This document shows, in pieces, positions 1 through 9,349 of a stretch of 64,000 nt of DNA. The notes beneath the pieces were generated by a model. That model searched no databases and was not told where the DNA came from. It was given only the letters and a program-made list of their open reading frames with translations. Origin of the DNA: Microlunatus soli (GTDB lineage: Bacteria > Actinomycetota > Actinomycetes > Propionibacteriales > Propionibacteriaceae); contig NZ_LT629772.1 of the NCBI RefSeq assembly GCF_900105385.1, positions 4,154,001 to 4,218,000 on the forward strand, in the 5' to 3' direction. Position 1 is the first letter of the stretch; each line of letters begins with the position of its first letter. The translations under genes were made by a program, and so were the position numbers.

Positions 1-935
1 CGACCGAGGCCCTGCAGCTTCGCGAATCCGGCGATCAGGGTCGACTGCTGTGCTGGCTCTACGGCCCGGACGAGGATCTGGAACCGGTGGTCGCCGCCGA
101 CATCGACATCGCCGCCCATTCGGCCGAACAGATCTCCATGATCACCGCGGCGGCCGGTGCGGTGGAGCGGACCGCCCGGGTCCATCTCAAGATCGACACC
201 GGGCTGTCCCGCAACGGTGCGGCGGCGGACCGCTGGCCCGAGCTGTGCGCGATCGCGGCCGAGGCGGAGCAGGCGGGTGCGGTGCGGATTGCCGGGATCT
301 GGTCGCATTTCGCGGCTGCCGACGAACCCGGCCACCCGTCGATCGCCCGCCAGCAGGAAGCGTTCAGCGCGGCGCTGACCTCGGCAGAGGAGTTCGGACT
401 GTCCCCGGAGGTCAGGCACCTGGCCAACTCCGCGGCCGGCCTCACCCTGCCGGACACCCACTACGACCTGGTCCGGTTGGGGATCGCCTGCTACGGCATC
501 GAACCCGCGCCCGGTCTGGCTGCCGGTGTCGGAGTTGATCTTGAACCGGTGATGACGCTGCGCGCGCAGCTGGCGGCGGTGAAACCGATCGCGGCCGGGG
601 AAGGCGTCTCCTACGGTCACACCTGGACCGCGGACACCGACACCGTGGTCGGCCTGGTCCCGCTGGGCTACGGTGACGGCATCCCGGTAGCTGCCAGCAA
701 TCGAGCCGAGGTGCAGGTCGGTGGCCGGCGGGCTCCGATCCGTGGCCGGGTGTGCATGGACCAGTTCGTGGTCGACCTCGGCCCCGGCGCCACCGAAGCG
801 ATGGGCGACGAGGTGATCATCTTCTCCGGCCGTGATCGCGGGCCGACCGCCGAGGACTGGGCGGACGTCTGCGGCACCATCGGATATGAGATCGTCACCC
901 GGATCGGTGTCCGGGTGCCGCGGGAATATCGCTGA
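1..935 (+). CDS. alr: Alanine racemase, C-terminal part (5' end outside window)
   Basis: PLP-dependent racemase making D-alanine for peptidoglycan. The reading frame is open from base 3 and about 310 residues are visible. Alanine racemases usually run 370-390 residues, so about 60-75 N-terminal residues, including the PLP lysine segment, lie outside the window. The visible part carries the family's LKIDTGLSRNG segment, the GVSYGHTW segment with the second catalytic tyrosine, and the VCMDQFVVDL substrate-site segment. The stop is 11 bases before the next start, so it is probably co-transcribed with the downstream hydrolase. alr next to the t6A genes is standard actinobacterial order. Confidence 0.95.
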   Translation, partial: TEALQLRESGDQGRLLCWLYGPDEDLEPVVAADIDIAAHSAEQISMITAAAGAVERTARVHLKIDTGLSRNGAAADRWPELCAIAAEAEQAGAVRIAGIWSHFAAADEPGHPSIARQQEAFSAALTSAEEFGLSPEVRHLANSAAGLTLPDTHYDLVRLGIACYGIEPAPGLAAGVGVDLEPVMTLRAQLAAVKPIAAGEGVSYGHTWTADTDTVVGLVPLGYGDGIPVAASNRAEVQVGGRRAPIRGRVCMDQFVVDLGPGATEAMGDEVIIFSGRDRGPTAEDWADVCGTIGYEIVTRIGVRVPREYR

Positions 936-946
936 GGGGCAGGGGA

Positions 947-2077
947 GTGGCGAACGTGGGCAGAGGCGAGGGGATCGGACTGGTCGCCGGCGTTGCCGCA
1001 TTGGCGCTCGGCGGGATCGCCGCCGGTTTCAAGCTGGAGCGCGAACTGGTCGGCCGCCGTCTCCGCCCGCAGTTGGCCGAGGCCGGCTCCGAACCGTTCT
1101 TCAGCCTCCGCTCCAGCGGCCCGACGGTGGAGACCCTGGACGGTGTTCGGCTGCACGTCGAGGTCGACGAACTCCGATCCGAGCCCAACTCGCCGACGCG
1201 GACCGCCGAGCCGGTCGAGGGGCAGCGGCCGACTCTCGTCTTCGTGCACGGCTACGCGCTGAGCCTCGACTGCTGGCATTTCCAGCGCAAACACTTCCGC
1301 GATCGCTATCGGATGATCTTCTACGACCAGCGATCGCACGGTCGGTCGGACCGATCGGCGGCCAAGCTGTGCCGGATCCCGCAGCTGGCCACCGATCTGG
1401 CTCAGATCCTGCAGGAGGTCGCCGGATCGGGGCCGGTGATCCTGATCGGCCACTCGATGGGTGGCATGACGATCATGGAACTGGCCCGGCAGCATCCGGA
1501 ATGGTTCGGCCGGTACCGGCCGGGCAGTACTGACCGAACGGTGGACGGGGTCGGCCCGATCATCGGCGTCGGGCTGGTCTGCACCTCCGCAGACGACCTG
1601 CTCGACCGGCACCCGGTCCGAGGATTCCCCGGCCGGGTCGCCAGTCGGCTCGCCGAACCGGCAATGGCGGTCCTGAACCGGATCCCGACCGCGGTCGAGC
1701 AGACCCGGAAGGCCGGATCGGACCTGGCCTATCTGATCACTCGGGAGATGTCCTACCCGTCCCCGGTACCGCCGTCCTACGTCAAGTTTCTCGGCGAGAT
1801 GCTGTCGGTCACGCCGTTGGACGTGATCGCCGACTTCTATCCGGCGTTCGCCGACCTGGACGAGGTGGACGGTCTGAAAGTGATCAACACCGTTCCCACC
1901 ACGGTGATCGGCGGCAAGCAGGATCTGGTGCTCCCGTTCCGGCACACCGAGGCGATCCTGGACGAGCTGCCCGACGCGGCCCGATTGGTCCTGGATCCGT
2001 GCGGCCACATGGCGATGATCGAGCACCATCAACGGGTCGACCGGGCGCTGGACGAACTGATCGACCGGGCGATCTGA
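947..2077 (+). CDS. Alpha/beta hydrolase with N-terminal membrane segment
   Basis: A 376-residue hydrolase of the alpha/beta fold; substrate unknown. A hydrophobic stretch at about residues 8-25 suggests a signal anchor. The catalytic nucleophile is Ser170 in GHSMGG, an oxyanion-hole HGYA motif lies upstream, and the probable catalytic His is in CGHMA near the C-terminus. The GTG start at 947 has a strong purine-rich site (GGGGCAGGGGA) just upstream. It follows alr by 11 bases, an arrangement also seen in other actinobacteria between alr and the tsa genes, so a housekeeping envelope role is plausible but unproven. Confidence 0.85.
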   Translation: MANVGRGEGIGLVAGVAALALGGIAAGFKLERELVGRRLRPQLAEAGSEPFFSLRSSGPTVETLDGVRLHVEVDELRSEPNSPTRTAEPVEGQRPTLVFVHGYALSLDCWHFQRKHFRDRYRMIFYDQRSHGRSDRSAAKLCRIPQLATDLAQILQEVAGSGPVILIGHSMGGMTIMELARQHPEWFGRYRPGSTDRTVDGVGPIIGVGLVCTSADDLLDRHPVRGFPGRVASRLAEPAMAVLNRIPTAVEQTRKAGSDLAYLITREMSYPSPVPPSYVKFLGEMLSVTPLDVIADFYPAFADLDEVDGLKVINTVPTTVIGGKQDLVLPFRHTEAILDELPDAARLVLDPCGHMAMIEHHQRVDRALDELIDRAI

Positions 2078-2358
2078 AGCGGGCGCCGGGATAGCCGAAC
2101 CGGGCCCGATTGGGCAGGAACGCCGCCGACGCGTACCATGGAACCCAACGCGGCTGCCGTGGGCGGCCCGGGTCGGCGATCAGCCGGTTGCCCGTTTTGC
2201 TTCCACCTGTCCACTCGATCGACTTCGAGTTGTGGCGCCCTTGCGTCCGGACGGTCGCCGCGAACCCAATGAAGCGTGCGTCCATTCCGAGGCCTCGGAG
2301 CCTCACCCGGGCGCGTGCGCCCGATCGCCGGTCAGCTACCGGCGCAGAAGAGAGACTC
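2078..2358 (+). other. Long leader / intergenic region before the DEAD-box helicase
   Basis: About 280 bases between the hydrolase stop and the helicase start. The helicase frame stays open upstream to 2110, but the segment reads as low-complexity arginine/proline-rich sequence with no family resemblance, so I treat it as an untranslated leader. Long leaders are common on cold-inducible DEAD-box helicase mRNAs. No clear riboswitch or terminator was recognised. Confidence 0.35.
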
Positions 2359-4551
2359 ATGCCTTCAGCAGGATCCGCCGCGTCGTCGGCGGGCAAGAAG
2401 ACCAAGCGCCATCAGCGTTCCGATCCCAACTCGAGCAAGCGGCGCTGGACCGCGGCCGAGCGGGCCGCCAAGGGCCGTAAGCCGCGTCGCCGCGGTGGCG
2501 TGGACGACACGTTCGATCGCAACACGTCGTCCCGTGAGCGCGGCTTCGAGGGCCGCATGACCCGTACCGATGACCGCCGCGATGGTCGCCGGAGCGATGA
2601 CCGGCGCAACGACCGGCGCAGCGATGATCGCGGCTTCGACCGGGGCTTCAACCGGTCCGACGACCGCGGCTTCAACCGGTCCGACGACCGCGGTTTCAAC
2701 CGTGGCAACGACCGTGGCGACAACCGTGGCGACAGCCGGGGCTACAACCGTGGCGACGACCGCCCGCGCAACGATCGCTTCGACCGCTCCGGCAGCGGCC
2801 GCTCCGACCGTCCGCGCGGCGACCGGTTCGAGCGCCCGAGCAACGGCCGCTCCGACCGCCCGCGCGGTGACCGGTACGACCGGCCGCGTGCCGACCGGTT
2901 CGACCGGTCGAACAACGATCGCTCCGACCGCCCGCAGGGTGGCCGCGGTGCAGAGTCGCGCGGCCGCCGGTGGGACGAGGATCGGCCCGCGCAACGGGAC
3001 CGTTCCGGTGACCGCCGGCCGAACCGCCGCGATGACCGTGATGTCGCCCAGCGCGACATCTCCCTCGATGTCCGGGCCGACCGGACCGAGCAGGCTGCTC
3101 CGGCCGCGCTGGAGACCCCGGACGTCAACGTCGGCTTCGCCGATCTCGGCGTGGCCACCGAACTGGTCGACCGGCTCGCCGCCGACGGCATCCTGACACC
3201 GTTCCCGATCCAGGCAGCCTCCATCCCGGACGCGGTGTCCGGACGCGATGTCCTCGGCCGTGGCCGGACGGGCTCGGGCAAGACCTTGGGTTTTGGTCTG
3301 CCGATGCTCACCCGGCTCACCGCAGGCAAGCGTCGCCGGGAACCGCGCGGACTGATCCTGCTGCCGACCCGCGAGCTGGCCACCCAGGTCTCCGACGTGC
3401 TGGCCCCGCTGGCTCGTGCCGTCGGACTGCGGACGATGCTGGTGGCCGGCGGGATGTCCTACGTGCCGCAGCTGAAGGCCCTGGACAACGGCGTCGACAT
3501 CGTCATCGGCACCCCCGGCCGGCTGATCGACCTGATGGAGCGCGGCGATCTGCTGCTGGACTTCGTCGAGATCACCGTGCTGGACGAGGCCGACCATATG
3601 GCCGATCTGGGCTTCCTGCCTGACGTCACCACTCTGCTGGACGCGGTGCCGTCGACCGGGCAGCGGATGCTGTTCTCCGCGACCCTGGATCGTGGCGTGG
3701 ACCGGGTCGTCCAGCAGTACCTGCACGATCCGAGCACCCATCAGGTGGACACCGCCCAGGCCTCGGTCGACACGATGACCCACTACCTGTTGCCGATCGC
3801 ACCGTCGGACAAGCGGACGATCACCGCCGAGATCGCCAATCGCGACGGCCGGACCGTGATCTTCGTCCGCACCCAGCTCGGCGCCGACCGGGTCGCCGAA
3901 CAGCTCCGCGAGGCCGGCGTGATGGCCGGGGCCCTGCACGGCGGCCTGCCGCAGGGGGCCCGGACCCGTACGTTGGAGGCGTTCAAGACCGGTACCTTGC
4001 CGGTCCTGGTCGCCACCGACGTCGCCGCCCGCGGCATCCACGTCGACGAGGTCGGGCTGGTGCTCCAGGTGGATCCGCCGACCGATCCGAAGACCTATCT
4101 GCACCGCTCCGGGCGGACCGCGCGGGCCGGTCAGGCCGGCGTCGTGGTCACCCTGGTGCTGCCCAACCAGCGGCGGCAGATCCGGCGGCTGGCGCAGGAC
4201 GCCGGCGTCACCGCTGTCCAGCTGGATGCCCGCCCCGGCGACGAGGCGTTGGCCGAGGCGACCGGATCGCTGCCGACCAACACCGAGCCGATCAGCGAGC
4301 GCGAGTACGCCAAGGTGATCGCGCCGCGTCAACCCAAGCGGGGCCCGGGTGGTCGCGGTCAGGGTGGTCGCGGTCAGGGAGGTCGTCAGGGCGGCTTCGG
4401 CGGCAAGGGACGTGGCTGGAACCGGCACGGTGGACGGGGCCCGGAGGGTCGCGGCCCCGGCGCCCGGGACGGCCGCCGCGGCGGTGACGGTTTCGACCGG
4501 CGGAAGTCCGGCGGCGACCGGCAGCGGGCCACCTACGATAACGGGCGATGA
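2359..4551 (+). CDS. DEAD-box ATP-dependent RNA helicase with repetitive N- and C-terminal tails
   Basis: RNA helicase of about 730 residues, RhlE/DeaD-like, probably acting in RNA remodelling or ribosome assembly. The core starts at about residue 255 with a Q motif (PFPIQ), then Walker A GRTGSGKT (about 302-309), DEAD (409-412), SAT and HRSGRTAR. The N-terminal 250 residues are basic and then dominated by Asp/Arg/Asn repeats (DDRGFNRS, SDRPRGDR units); the C-terminus is an RGG-type tail (GGRGQGGRGQGG). Such tails bind RNA and are often disordered. The ATG at 2359 was chosen over upstream in-frame starts because AAGAGAG precedes it and similarity-like composition begins there. Its stop overlaps the next start (ATGA). 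It sits inside the alr-tsa block, where it is not usually found. Confidence 0.93.
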   Translation: MPSAGSAASSAGKKTKRHQRSDPNSSKRRWTAAERAAKGRKPRRRGGVDDTFDRNTSSRERGFEGRMTRTDDRRDGRRSDDRRNDRRSDDRGFDRGFNRSDDRGFNRSDDRGFNRGNDRGDNRGDSRGYNRGDDRPRNDRFDRSGSGRSDRPRGDRFERPSNGRSDRPRGDRYDRPRADRFDRSNNDRSDRPQGGRGAESRGRRWDEDRPAQRDRSGDRRPNRRDDRDVAQRDISLDVRADRTEQAAPAALETPDVNVGFADLGVATELVDRLAADGILTPFPIQAASIPDAVSGRDVLGRGRTGSGKTLGFGLPMLTRLTAGKRRREPRGLILLPTRELATQVSDVLAPLARAVGLRTMLVAGGMSYVPQLKALDNGVDIVIGTPGRLIDLMERGDLLLDFVEITVLDEADHMADLGFLPDVTTLLDAVPSTGQRMLFSATLDRGVDRVVQQYLHDPSTHQVDTAQASVDTMTHYLLPIAPSDKRTITAEIANRDGRTVIFVRTQLGADRVAEQLREAGVMAGALHGGLPQGARTRTLEAFKTGTLPVLVATDVAARGIHVDEVGLVLQVDPPTDPKTYLHRSGRTARAGQAGVVVTLVLPNQRRQIRRLAQDAGVTAVQLDARPGDEALAEATGSLPTNTEPISEREYAKVIAPRQPKRGPGGRGQGGRGQGGRQGGFGGKGRGWNRHGGRGPEGRGPGARDGRRGGDGFDRRKSGGDRQRATYDNGR
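2644..2780 (+). repeat. Degenerate tandem repeat in helicase N-terminal tail
   Basis: Two identical adjacent 24-base units (2644-2667 and 2668-2691) encode GFNRSDDR, followed by degraded units encoding GFNRGNDR, GDNRGDSR and GYNRGDDR. The exact DNA identity of the first two copies suggests recent slippage or duplication. Confidence 0.8.
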
Positions 4552-5546
4552 CCGAAGCAGAACCTGTTGTGACCTACCACCGTGCCGGCGCGCAGCACGC
4601 CGCCGGCATGGTGGAGGTGATCCATGCCGCTTTCGGCGCGCGGCCACCGCTCGACCCGCCGTCCACCGCCGACGCGGAGACGCCGGAGACGGTCACCGAG
4701 GCACTGGCCGCCGGCACCGGTGTCTACGCGACCGTCGACGACCGACCGGCGGGAGTGATCATCATCGAGCCGTCGGAATCCGGCACCGGCATCCTGCGCC
4801 GGGTCTCGGTGCACCCCGACTTCCAGCGACACGGAATCGCCTCGACCATGGTCGCCGAATGCCAACTGCTGGCCACCGAATTGGGCTGCCGCCGGCTGGA
4901 GCTCTTTGCTCGCGGTGAGTTTCCCGAGCTGATCGGCTACTGGCAGCACCGCGGCTTCGCCATCGTTCGGCAGGCGCCGCACGGTGTCGTGCTGGGTCGG
5001 GAGCTGCCCCGTCGGCTGCTGGTCCCGACCCCCGACGCCATGCACGAGCTCGGGCGGCGGATCGCAGCCCGGTCCCGGGCCGGTGACGTGATCATCGCCT
5101 CCGGTGATCTCGGCGCAGGCAAGACCACCCTGACCCAGGGCATCGGCAGCGGGCTGGGTGCCACCGGGCAGATCATCTCGCCGACCTTCGTCCTGTCCCG
5201 GATCCATCCCGGCGCCGACGGGCATCCCGATCTGGTGCATGTCGACGCCTACCGGCTCTCCACACCCGACGAACTGCTCGATCTCGACCTCGACGAGTCT
5301 CTCGACCGGTCGGTCACCGTCGTCGAGTGGGGCGAGGGGATCGCCGAACAGCTGAGTGCCGAACGACTGCAGGTGCTCGTGCTGCGCGGCGCCGACCCGG
5401 AGGACGAGACCCGTACGGTGTTGCTCTCGTCCAGCGGCGAGCGATGGTCCGACGATGATCTTGACGCGCTCGTCGGTGCGGCCGCGGACAGCGACGATGA
5501 CACCTCCCGTGTTGATCAACAACGAGGAGTGGCAGCCCATGGCTGA
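4548..5546 (+). CDS. tsaE: GNAT acetyltransferase fused to TsaE (t6A synthesis ATPase)
   Basis: A 332-residue two-domain protein. Residues 1-150 form a GNAT domain with the acetyl-CoA loop QRHGIA at about 93-98. From about residue 157 the TsaE ATPase domain follows, with Walker A GDLGAGKTT at 186-194, the SPTF segment, HVDAYRL and the EWGE motif. TsaE works with TsaB and TsaD in making N6-threonylcarbamoyladenosine on ANN-decoding tRNAs. TsaE alone is normally about 150-160 residues, so the N-terminal half is an added domain. ATGA overlap with the helicase and an 8-base overlap with tsaB indicate translational coupling. The substrate of the GNAT half is unknown. Confidence 0.93.
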   Translation: MTEAEPVVTYHRAGAQHAAGMVEVIHAAFGARPPLDPPSTADAETPETVTEALAAGTGVYATVDDRPAGVIIIEPSESGTGILRRVSVHPDFQRHGIASTMVAECQLLATELGCRRLELFARGEFPELIGYWQHRGFAIVRQAPHGVVLGRELPRRLLVPTPDAMHELGRRIAARSRAGDVIIASGDLGAGKTTLTQGIGSGLGATGQIISPTFVLSRIHPGADGHPDLVHVDAYRLSTPDELLDLDLDESLDRSVTVVEWGEGIAEQLSAERLQVLVLRGADPEDETRTVLLSSSGERWSDDDLDALVGAAADSDDDTSRVDQQRGVAAHG

Positions 5547-6195
5547 GCAGCTGATCCTCGGTCTGGACACGGCGACCCTGGTCCAGGTCGGACTGTCCGA
5601 CGGCGCCGACGTGCTGGCCTCACGCACCTTCGACGACCCGCGCCGGCACGTCGAACAGCTGGCGCCGCTGATCGCTGAAACGGCCGCCGGGGCCGGGGTG
5701 TCGCTCAGCGCGCTGACCAAGATCATCGTCGGTCTGGGGCCCGGTCCGTACACCGGTTTGCGGGTCGGTATCGCCACCGCACGCACCCTCGGCGCGGCCC
5801 TCGGGGTCGAGGTCCGCGGTGTCTGCAGCCTGGACGGACTGGCCGCCCAGTGGCTGGCTGCGGAGCAACCGCCGACCGGTGAGTTCCTGATTGCGACCGA
5901 CGCCCGCCGTCGCGAGGTCTACTGGGCCCAGTACGGCGCCGACGGTGTCCGCATCGCCGGCCCGTCGGTCGGGTCGCCGGCCGATCTGCCGGACCTGCCG
6001 CTCGGTGGTCCGGCCGGCAGCAGCTACCCCGAGCTGCCGATCGCCGACGGTGCGCCGACCCGACTCGACGCCGGAGTGCTGGCATCGGCCGGGACGCGCC
6101 TACCCGACGCGGGCATCGAACCGCTCTACCTCCGCAGCCCCGACGCGACGCCACCCGGCCCGCGCAAATCGGTGCTCCCCAAGGTCCTGCCATGA
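5539..6195 (+). CDS. tsaB: tRNA threonylcarbamoyladenosine synthesis protein TsaB
   Basis: A 218-residue ASKHA-fold protein that dimerises with TsaD and is needed for t6A formation. It begins with LGLDTATL and has the diagnostic GLGPGPYTGLRVG loop at about residues 61-73. The ATG at 5539 was chosen because it matches the family N-terminus; the frame is open further upstream inside tsaE but that part is not TsaB-like. It overlaps tsaE by 8 bases and rimI by 4 (ATGA), consistent with a coupled operon. Confidence 0.95.
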   Translation: MAEQLILGLDTATLVQVGLSDGADVLASRTFDDPRRHVEQLAPLIAETAAGAGVSLSALTKIIVGLGPGPYTGLRVGIATARTLGAALGVEVRGVCSLDGLAAQWLAAEQPPTGEFLIATDARRREVYWAQYGADGVRIAGPSVGSPADLPDLPLGGPAGSSYPELPIADGAPTRLDAGVLASAGTRLPDAGIEPLYLRSPDATPPGPRKSVLPKVLP

Positions 6196-6701
6196 CCCCA
6201 CCCATGACGTTGTCAGAGGGTGGTTACGCCGTCGCGCAACTGCCGTCCGACAGCTCCGCGGTGGTGGATGCGGTGATGGCGTTGGAGGAGACCGGTTTCG
6301 AGGTCGGTGAACAGTGGAGCCGGAACAGTTGGGAGTCCGAGTTCGACGACCCGTGTGAGGTGCTCGGGGCCAAGGACGCGTCCGGTGCCTTGATCGGCGT
6401 GATCGCGTTGCGCTACGGCGGTGACACCGTTGATCTTGATCGGATCGTCGTTGCGCCGTCGGCCCGCCGACGCGGGGTCGGTCGTTCGTTGATCATGACA
6501 GCGCTGGTGCAAGCGCGGCTCCGTCGCGTCACCGAGATGATCTTGGAAGTGCGGACCGACAATGAACCGGCCGTCACCCTCTATCGCGAGCTCGGATTCA
6601 CCGCGGTGACCGTTCGCTCCGATTACTACGGGCCCGGTCGCGACGCGCAGGTGATGAAGGCCGACACGGGTGCGAGGAAGGCAAGGACGAACCAGGCATG
6701 A
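6192..6701 (+). CDS. rimI: Ribosomal-protein-S18-alanine N-acetyltransferase-like GNAT
   Basis: A 169-residue GNAT protein between tsaB and tsaD, the usual RimI position. It has the acetyl-CoA motif RRRGVGRS at about residue 96, a segment reading [17 protein letters not shown] and a C-terminal [12 protein letters not shown], all typical of RimI. RimI acetylates the N-terminal alanine of ribosomal protein S18 in enterobacteria; in actinobacteria its targets are broader. ATGA overlaps on both sides couple it to its neighbours. A start at the second ATG (6204) is possible. Confidence 0.9.
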   Translation: MTPPMTLSEGGYAVAQLPSDSSAVVDAVMALEETGFEVGEQWSRNSWESEFDDPCEVLGAKDASGALIGVIALRYGGDTVDLDRIVVAPSARRRGVGRSLIMTALVQARLRRVTEMILEVRTDNEPAVTLYRELGFTAVTVRSDYYGPGRDAQVMKADTGARKARTNQA

Positions 6702-7765
6702 ATGTGAGTGGACCGCTGATCCTGGGCATCGAGTCCTCCTGCGACGAGACCGGCATCGGCATCGTCCGTGGCCATCAACTGCTGGCCAACGAGGTGGCCT
6801 CCAGTGTGGAGGAACACGTCCGCTTCGGCGGCGTGGTCCCCGAGGTCGCCAGCCGGGCCCACCTGGAGGCGATCGTGCCGACATTGGAACGGGCACTGGC
6901 CACGGCCGATGTCGATCTTGCCGAGATCGACGCGATCGCCGTCACCGCCGGACCGGGATTGATAGGCGCACTGGTGGTCGGGATCGCCGCAGCCAAGGCC
7001 CTCGCGCTGGCCACCGGCAAACCGCTCTACGGCGTCAACCACCTCGCCGGACACGTCGCGGTCGACCTCCTCGACCACGGACCGCTGCCGCAGCCGGCGG
7101 TCGCGCTGCTGGTGTCCGGCGGCCACACCTCATTGCTCCGGGTCGACGACGTCGCCTCCTCGATCACCGAGATCGGCAGCACCATCGACGATGCGGCGGG
7201 CGAGGCCTACGACAAGGTCGCTCGGCTGCTCGGCCTGCCCTATCCGGGCGGGCCGGTGATCGACCGGATCGCGCGCGGCACGGACTCCGAACCGGCCGGC
7301 GACCCGACCGCGATCCGCTTCCCGCGCGGTCTGACCGCCCGGCACGACCTGGTCGCGCACCGCTTCGACTTCTCCTTCTCCGGGCTGAAGACCGCGGTGG
7401 CGCGCTGGGTCGAGCTCCGCCGGCGGGACGGTCAGGACATCCCGCTGGCCGATGTCGCCGCCAGTTTCCAGGAGGCGGTCTGTGATGTGCTCAGCGCCAA
7501 GGCCGTCGACGCCTGTGACGCCCTCGGGGCGACCGATCTGCTGATCGGTGGCGGGGTCGCCGCCAACGGTCGGCTGCGTGCGTTGCTGGAGCACCGGACC
7601 GCCGAGCGCGGCATCACGCTGCGCCGGCCGAAGCCCGCGCTGTGTACCGACAACGGCGCGATGATCGCCGTCCTCGGTGCCGAAGTGGTGGACCGTGACC
7701 TGCCGCCGTCGTCGCTGGACTTCGGCGCAGATTCGACGCTGCCGGTGAGCCGCCCACTGGTCTGA
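6698..7765 (+). CDS. tsaD: tRNA N6-threonylcarbamoyltransferase TsaD
   Basis: A 355-residue catalytic subunit that transfers threonylcarbamoyl from TC-AMP to A37 of tRNA. It opens with [13 protein letters not shown], has the metal-binding NHLAGH histidines at about residues 113-118, the VSGGHTSLL segment and a C-terminal CTDNGAMIA motif. Length is normal for the family. The start overlaps the rimI stop (ATGA). In mycobacteria groES follows tsaD directly; here about 16 kb of other genes intervene. Confidence 0.97.
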   Translation: MNVSGPLILGIESSCDETGIGIVRGHQLLANEVASSVEEHVRFGGVVPEVASRAHLEAIVPTLERALATADVDLAEIDAIAVTAGPGLIGALVVGIAAAKALALATGKPLYGVNHLAGHVAVDLLDHGPLPQPAVALLVSGGHTSLLRVDDVASSITEIGSTIDDAAGEAYDKVARLLGLPYPGGPVIDRIARGTDSEPAGDPTAIRFPRGLTARHDLVAHRFDFSFSGLKTAVARWVELRRRDGQDIPLADVAASFQEAVCDVLSAKAVDACDALGATDLLIGGGVAANGRLRALLEHRTAERGITLRRPKPALCTDNGAMIAVLGAEVVDRDLPPSSLDFGADSTLPVSRPLV

Positions 7766-7879
7766 CGTTGGGCTGGTCCGGCAATCAGGGAGATATCCGT
7801 GACATCTGTCCGTTGAACTCCGTACGGCCCGTGCCAAGCTGGTTCCCGAGGTGGCACGGCGAACGGAGAGGGCGAATCG

Positions 7880-9130
7880 ATGGCGATCGGGCGGCAACAA
7901 CTGGCGTTCATCAAGGAGTTGTACGGGGTCCGGCTCAAACTCGGCTGGCACGGCTACCTCCGACGAGATCCGTCCGCCCTGCTGCACCTGGAGCCGGGAC
8001 GGCAGGATCCGTACCCGCTGTATGAGCAGGTCAGAGCCCGTGGCCGGGTGTCGACCACACCGCTGGGCAATCTGATCACCGTCGATCACGAGGTCTGCAA
8101 CCAGGTGTTGCGATCCCGGGACTTCGTCGCCGCCGAGGACAACAACGATGATCATCAACTCTCCCTGCTGGACATGAATCCGCCCGACCACACCAGGCTC
8201 CGCCGGCTCGTGGCGCCGGACTTCACCGCCAAGCGAGTGACCCGGTTCACGCCGCAGATCGAGCAGGTGCTGGCCCAGTTGATCAAGAAGGTGCCGCGGG
8301 ACCGGCCCTTCGATCTGGTGTCCGAGGTGGCAGCTCCGTTGCCGATCGCGGTGATCACCGAGCTGCTCGGGATCCCCGATGCCAATGCCGAAGAATTCGC
8401 CCATCACGGGCAGGAGTTCGGCAGTGCGCTCGGCGGCATCCAGTCGCTGTCCCACGCCCGCCGGCTGGCTGCCACCAGGAAGCGGTTGGCCGAGATCTTC
8501 ACCGAGGTCTTCGAGCTGCGCCGTCGGGAACCGAGCGATGACGTGATCGGTCGGATCGTCGCCGAGGACAGCCCGGTCCGGCCCGACGAGCTCGTCCCGT
8601 TGTGCACGTTGCTGCTGATCGCCGGCTTCGAGACGACGGTCAACCTGATCGGCAACACGGTGCTGGCGTTGCTGTCCAACCCCGACCAGTGGCAGCTGCT
8701 GACCGATGATCCTGACCTTGCGGACAAGGCGATCGAGGAAGGGCTGCGCTACGACTCCCCGGTCCAGCGGACCGGTCGGCTGGCCACCACCGACACCGAG
8801 CTCGCCGGTCGCCCGGTCAAGGCGGGGGAGTGGATCCTGACCGCCATCGGCGGCGCCAATCGTGACCCGCGGGTGTTCACCGAGCCGGACCGGTTCGACA
8901 TCGGCCGGGACAATGCCGATGATCATCTGTCCTTCTCCGGTGGCATCCACTACTGCCTCGGCGCAGCCCTGGCCCGGTTGGAGGCAGGGATCGCGCTGCG
9001 CACCATCGCCACCGAGTTCCCCGATCTGCAACTCGCAGGGGATCGCCGGCGGCGGCCCGGCAGCCTGATCCGGGGCATGCAGTACTTCCCTGTCCAGGCG
9101 CCGAAACTGCGGCAGACCGTGATCGTCTGA
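7880..9130 (+). CDS. Cytochrome P450
   Basis: A 416-residue soluble bacterial P450 monooxygenase. The I-helix has AGFETT (E251, T252), the K-helix ExxR is E287/R290, and the heme loop reads FSGGIHYCLG with the thiolate Cys at about 359. The usual start of bacterial class I P450 proteins and a GGAGAGGG site support the ATG at 7880. No ferredoxin or ferredoxin reductase gene lies nearby, so the redox partner must be encoded elsewhere. Substrate cannot be assigned. It is the first gene of the accessory insertion between tsaD and groES. A 6-base inverted repeat (7831-7836 and 7852-7857) lies in its upstream region. Confidence 0.95.
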   Translation: MAIGRQQLAFIKELYGVRLKLGWHGYLRRDPSALLHLEPGRQDPYPLYEQVRARGRVSTTPLGNLITVDHEVCNQVLRSRDFVAAEDNNDDHQLSLLDMNPPDHTRLRRLVAPDFTAKRVTRFTPQIEQVLAQLIKKVPRDRPFDLVSEVAAPLPIAVITELLGIPDANAEEFAHHGQEFGSALGGIQSLSHARRLAATRKRLAEIFTEVFELRRREPSDDVIGRIVAEDSPVRPDELVPLCTLLLIAGFETTVNLIGNTVLALLSNPDQWQLLTDDPDLADKAIEEGLRYDSPVQRTGRLATTDTELAGRPVKAGEWILTAIGGANRDPRVFTEPDRFDIGRDNADDHLSFSGGIHYCLGAALARLEAGIALRTIATEFPDLQLAGDRRRRPGSLIRGMQYFPVQAPKLRQTVIV

Positions 9131-9329
9131 GGCAGACTTTCCGCGGTGCCAGACGACCGGTTCGCGGTCCGCTGTCGAGATCGGCCGGAGCTTGACAGAT
9201 CGTCCCCGGCGTACCTGGGCGAGCCCTGTTCGATCGACGAGGGCGACTCACTGCGCGGCAGGGCTTGGGTCGTGTCGTCCGCGCTCCGAACGGGCCACTC
9301 TTCAAACGCCGAAACTGTCCAGTTCTACG

Positions 9330-9349
9330 GCGCCGCTGACAAGCGGCGC
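9330..9349. terminator. Possible hairpin downstream of P450
   Basis: Perfect 8-bp GC-rich stem (GCGCCGCT / AGCGGCGC) around a GACA loop, 200 bases after the P450 stop. No U-tract follows, so termination is only a possibility. Confidence 0.3.

Noticed and set aside
2365-4647. Long minus-strand open frame of about 760 codons opposite the DEAD-box helicase
   Set aside because: It is a mirror of the helicase's codon pattern; the plus strand carries all helicase motifs and the minus product is low-complexity with no domain.
7130-9031. Long minus-strand frame opposite tsaD and the P450
   Set aside because: Both plus-strand genes have complete catalytic motifs; the antisense product is Gly/Arg/Asp/Gln-rich with no motif.
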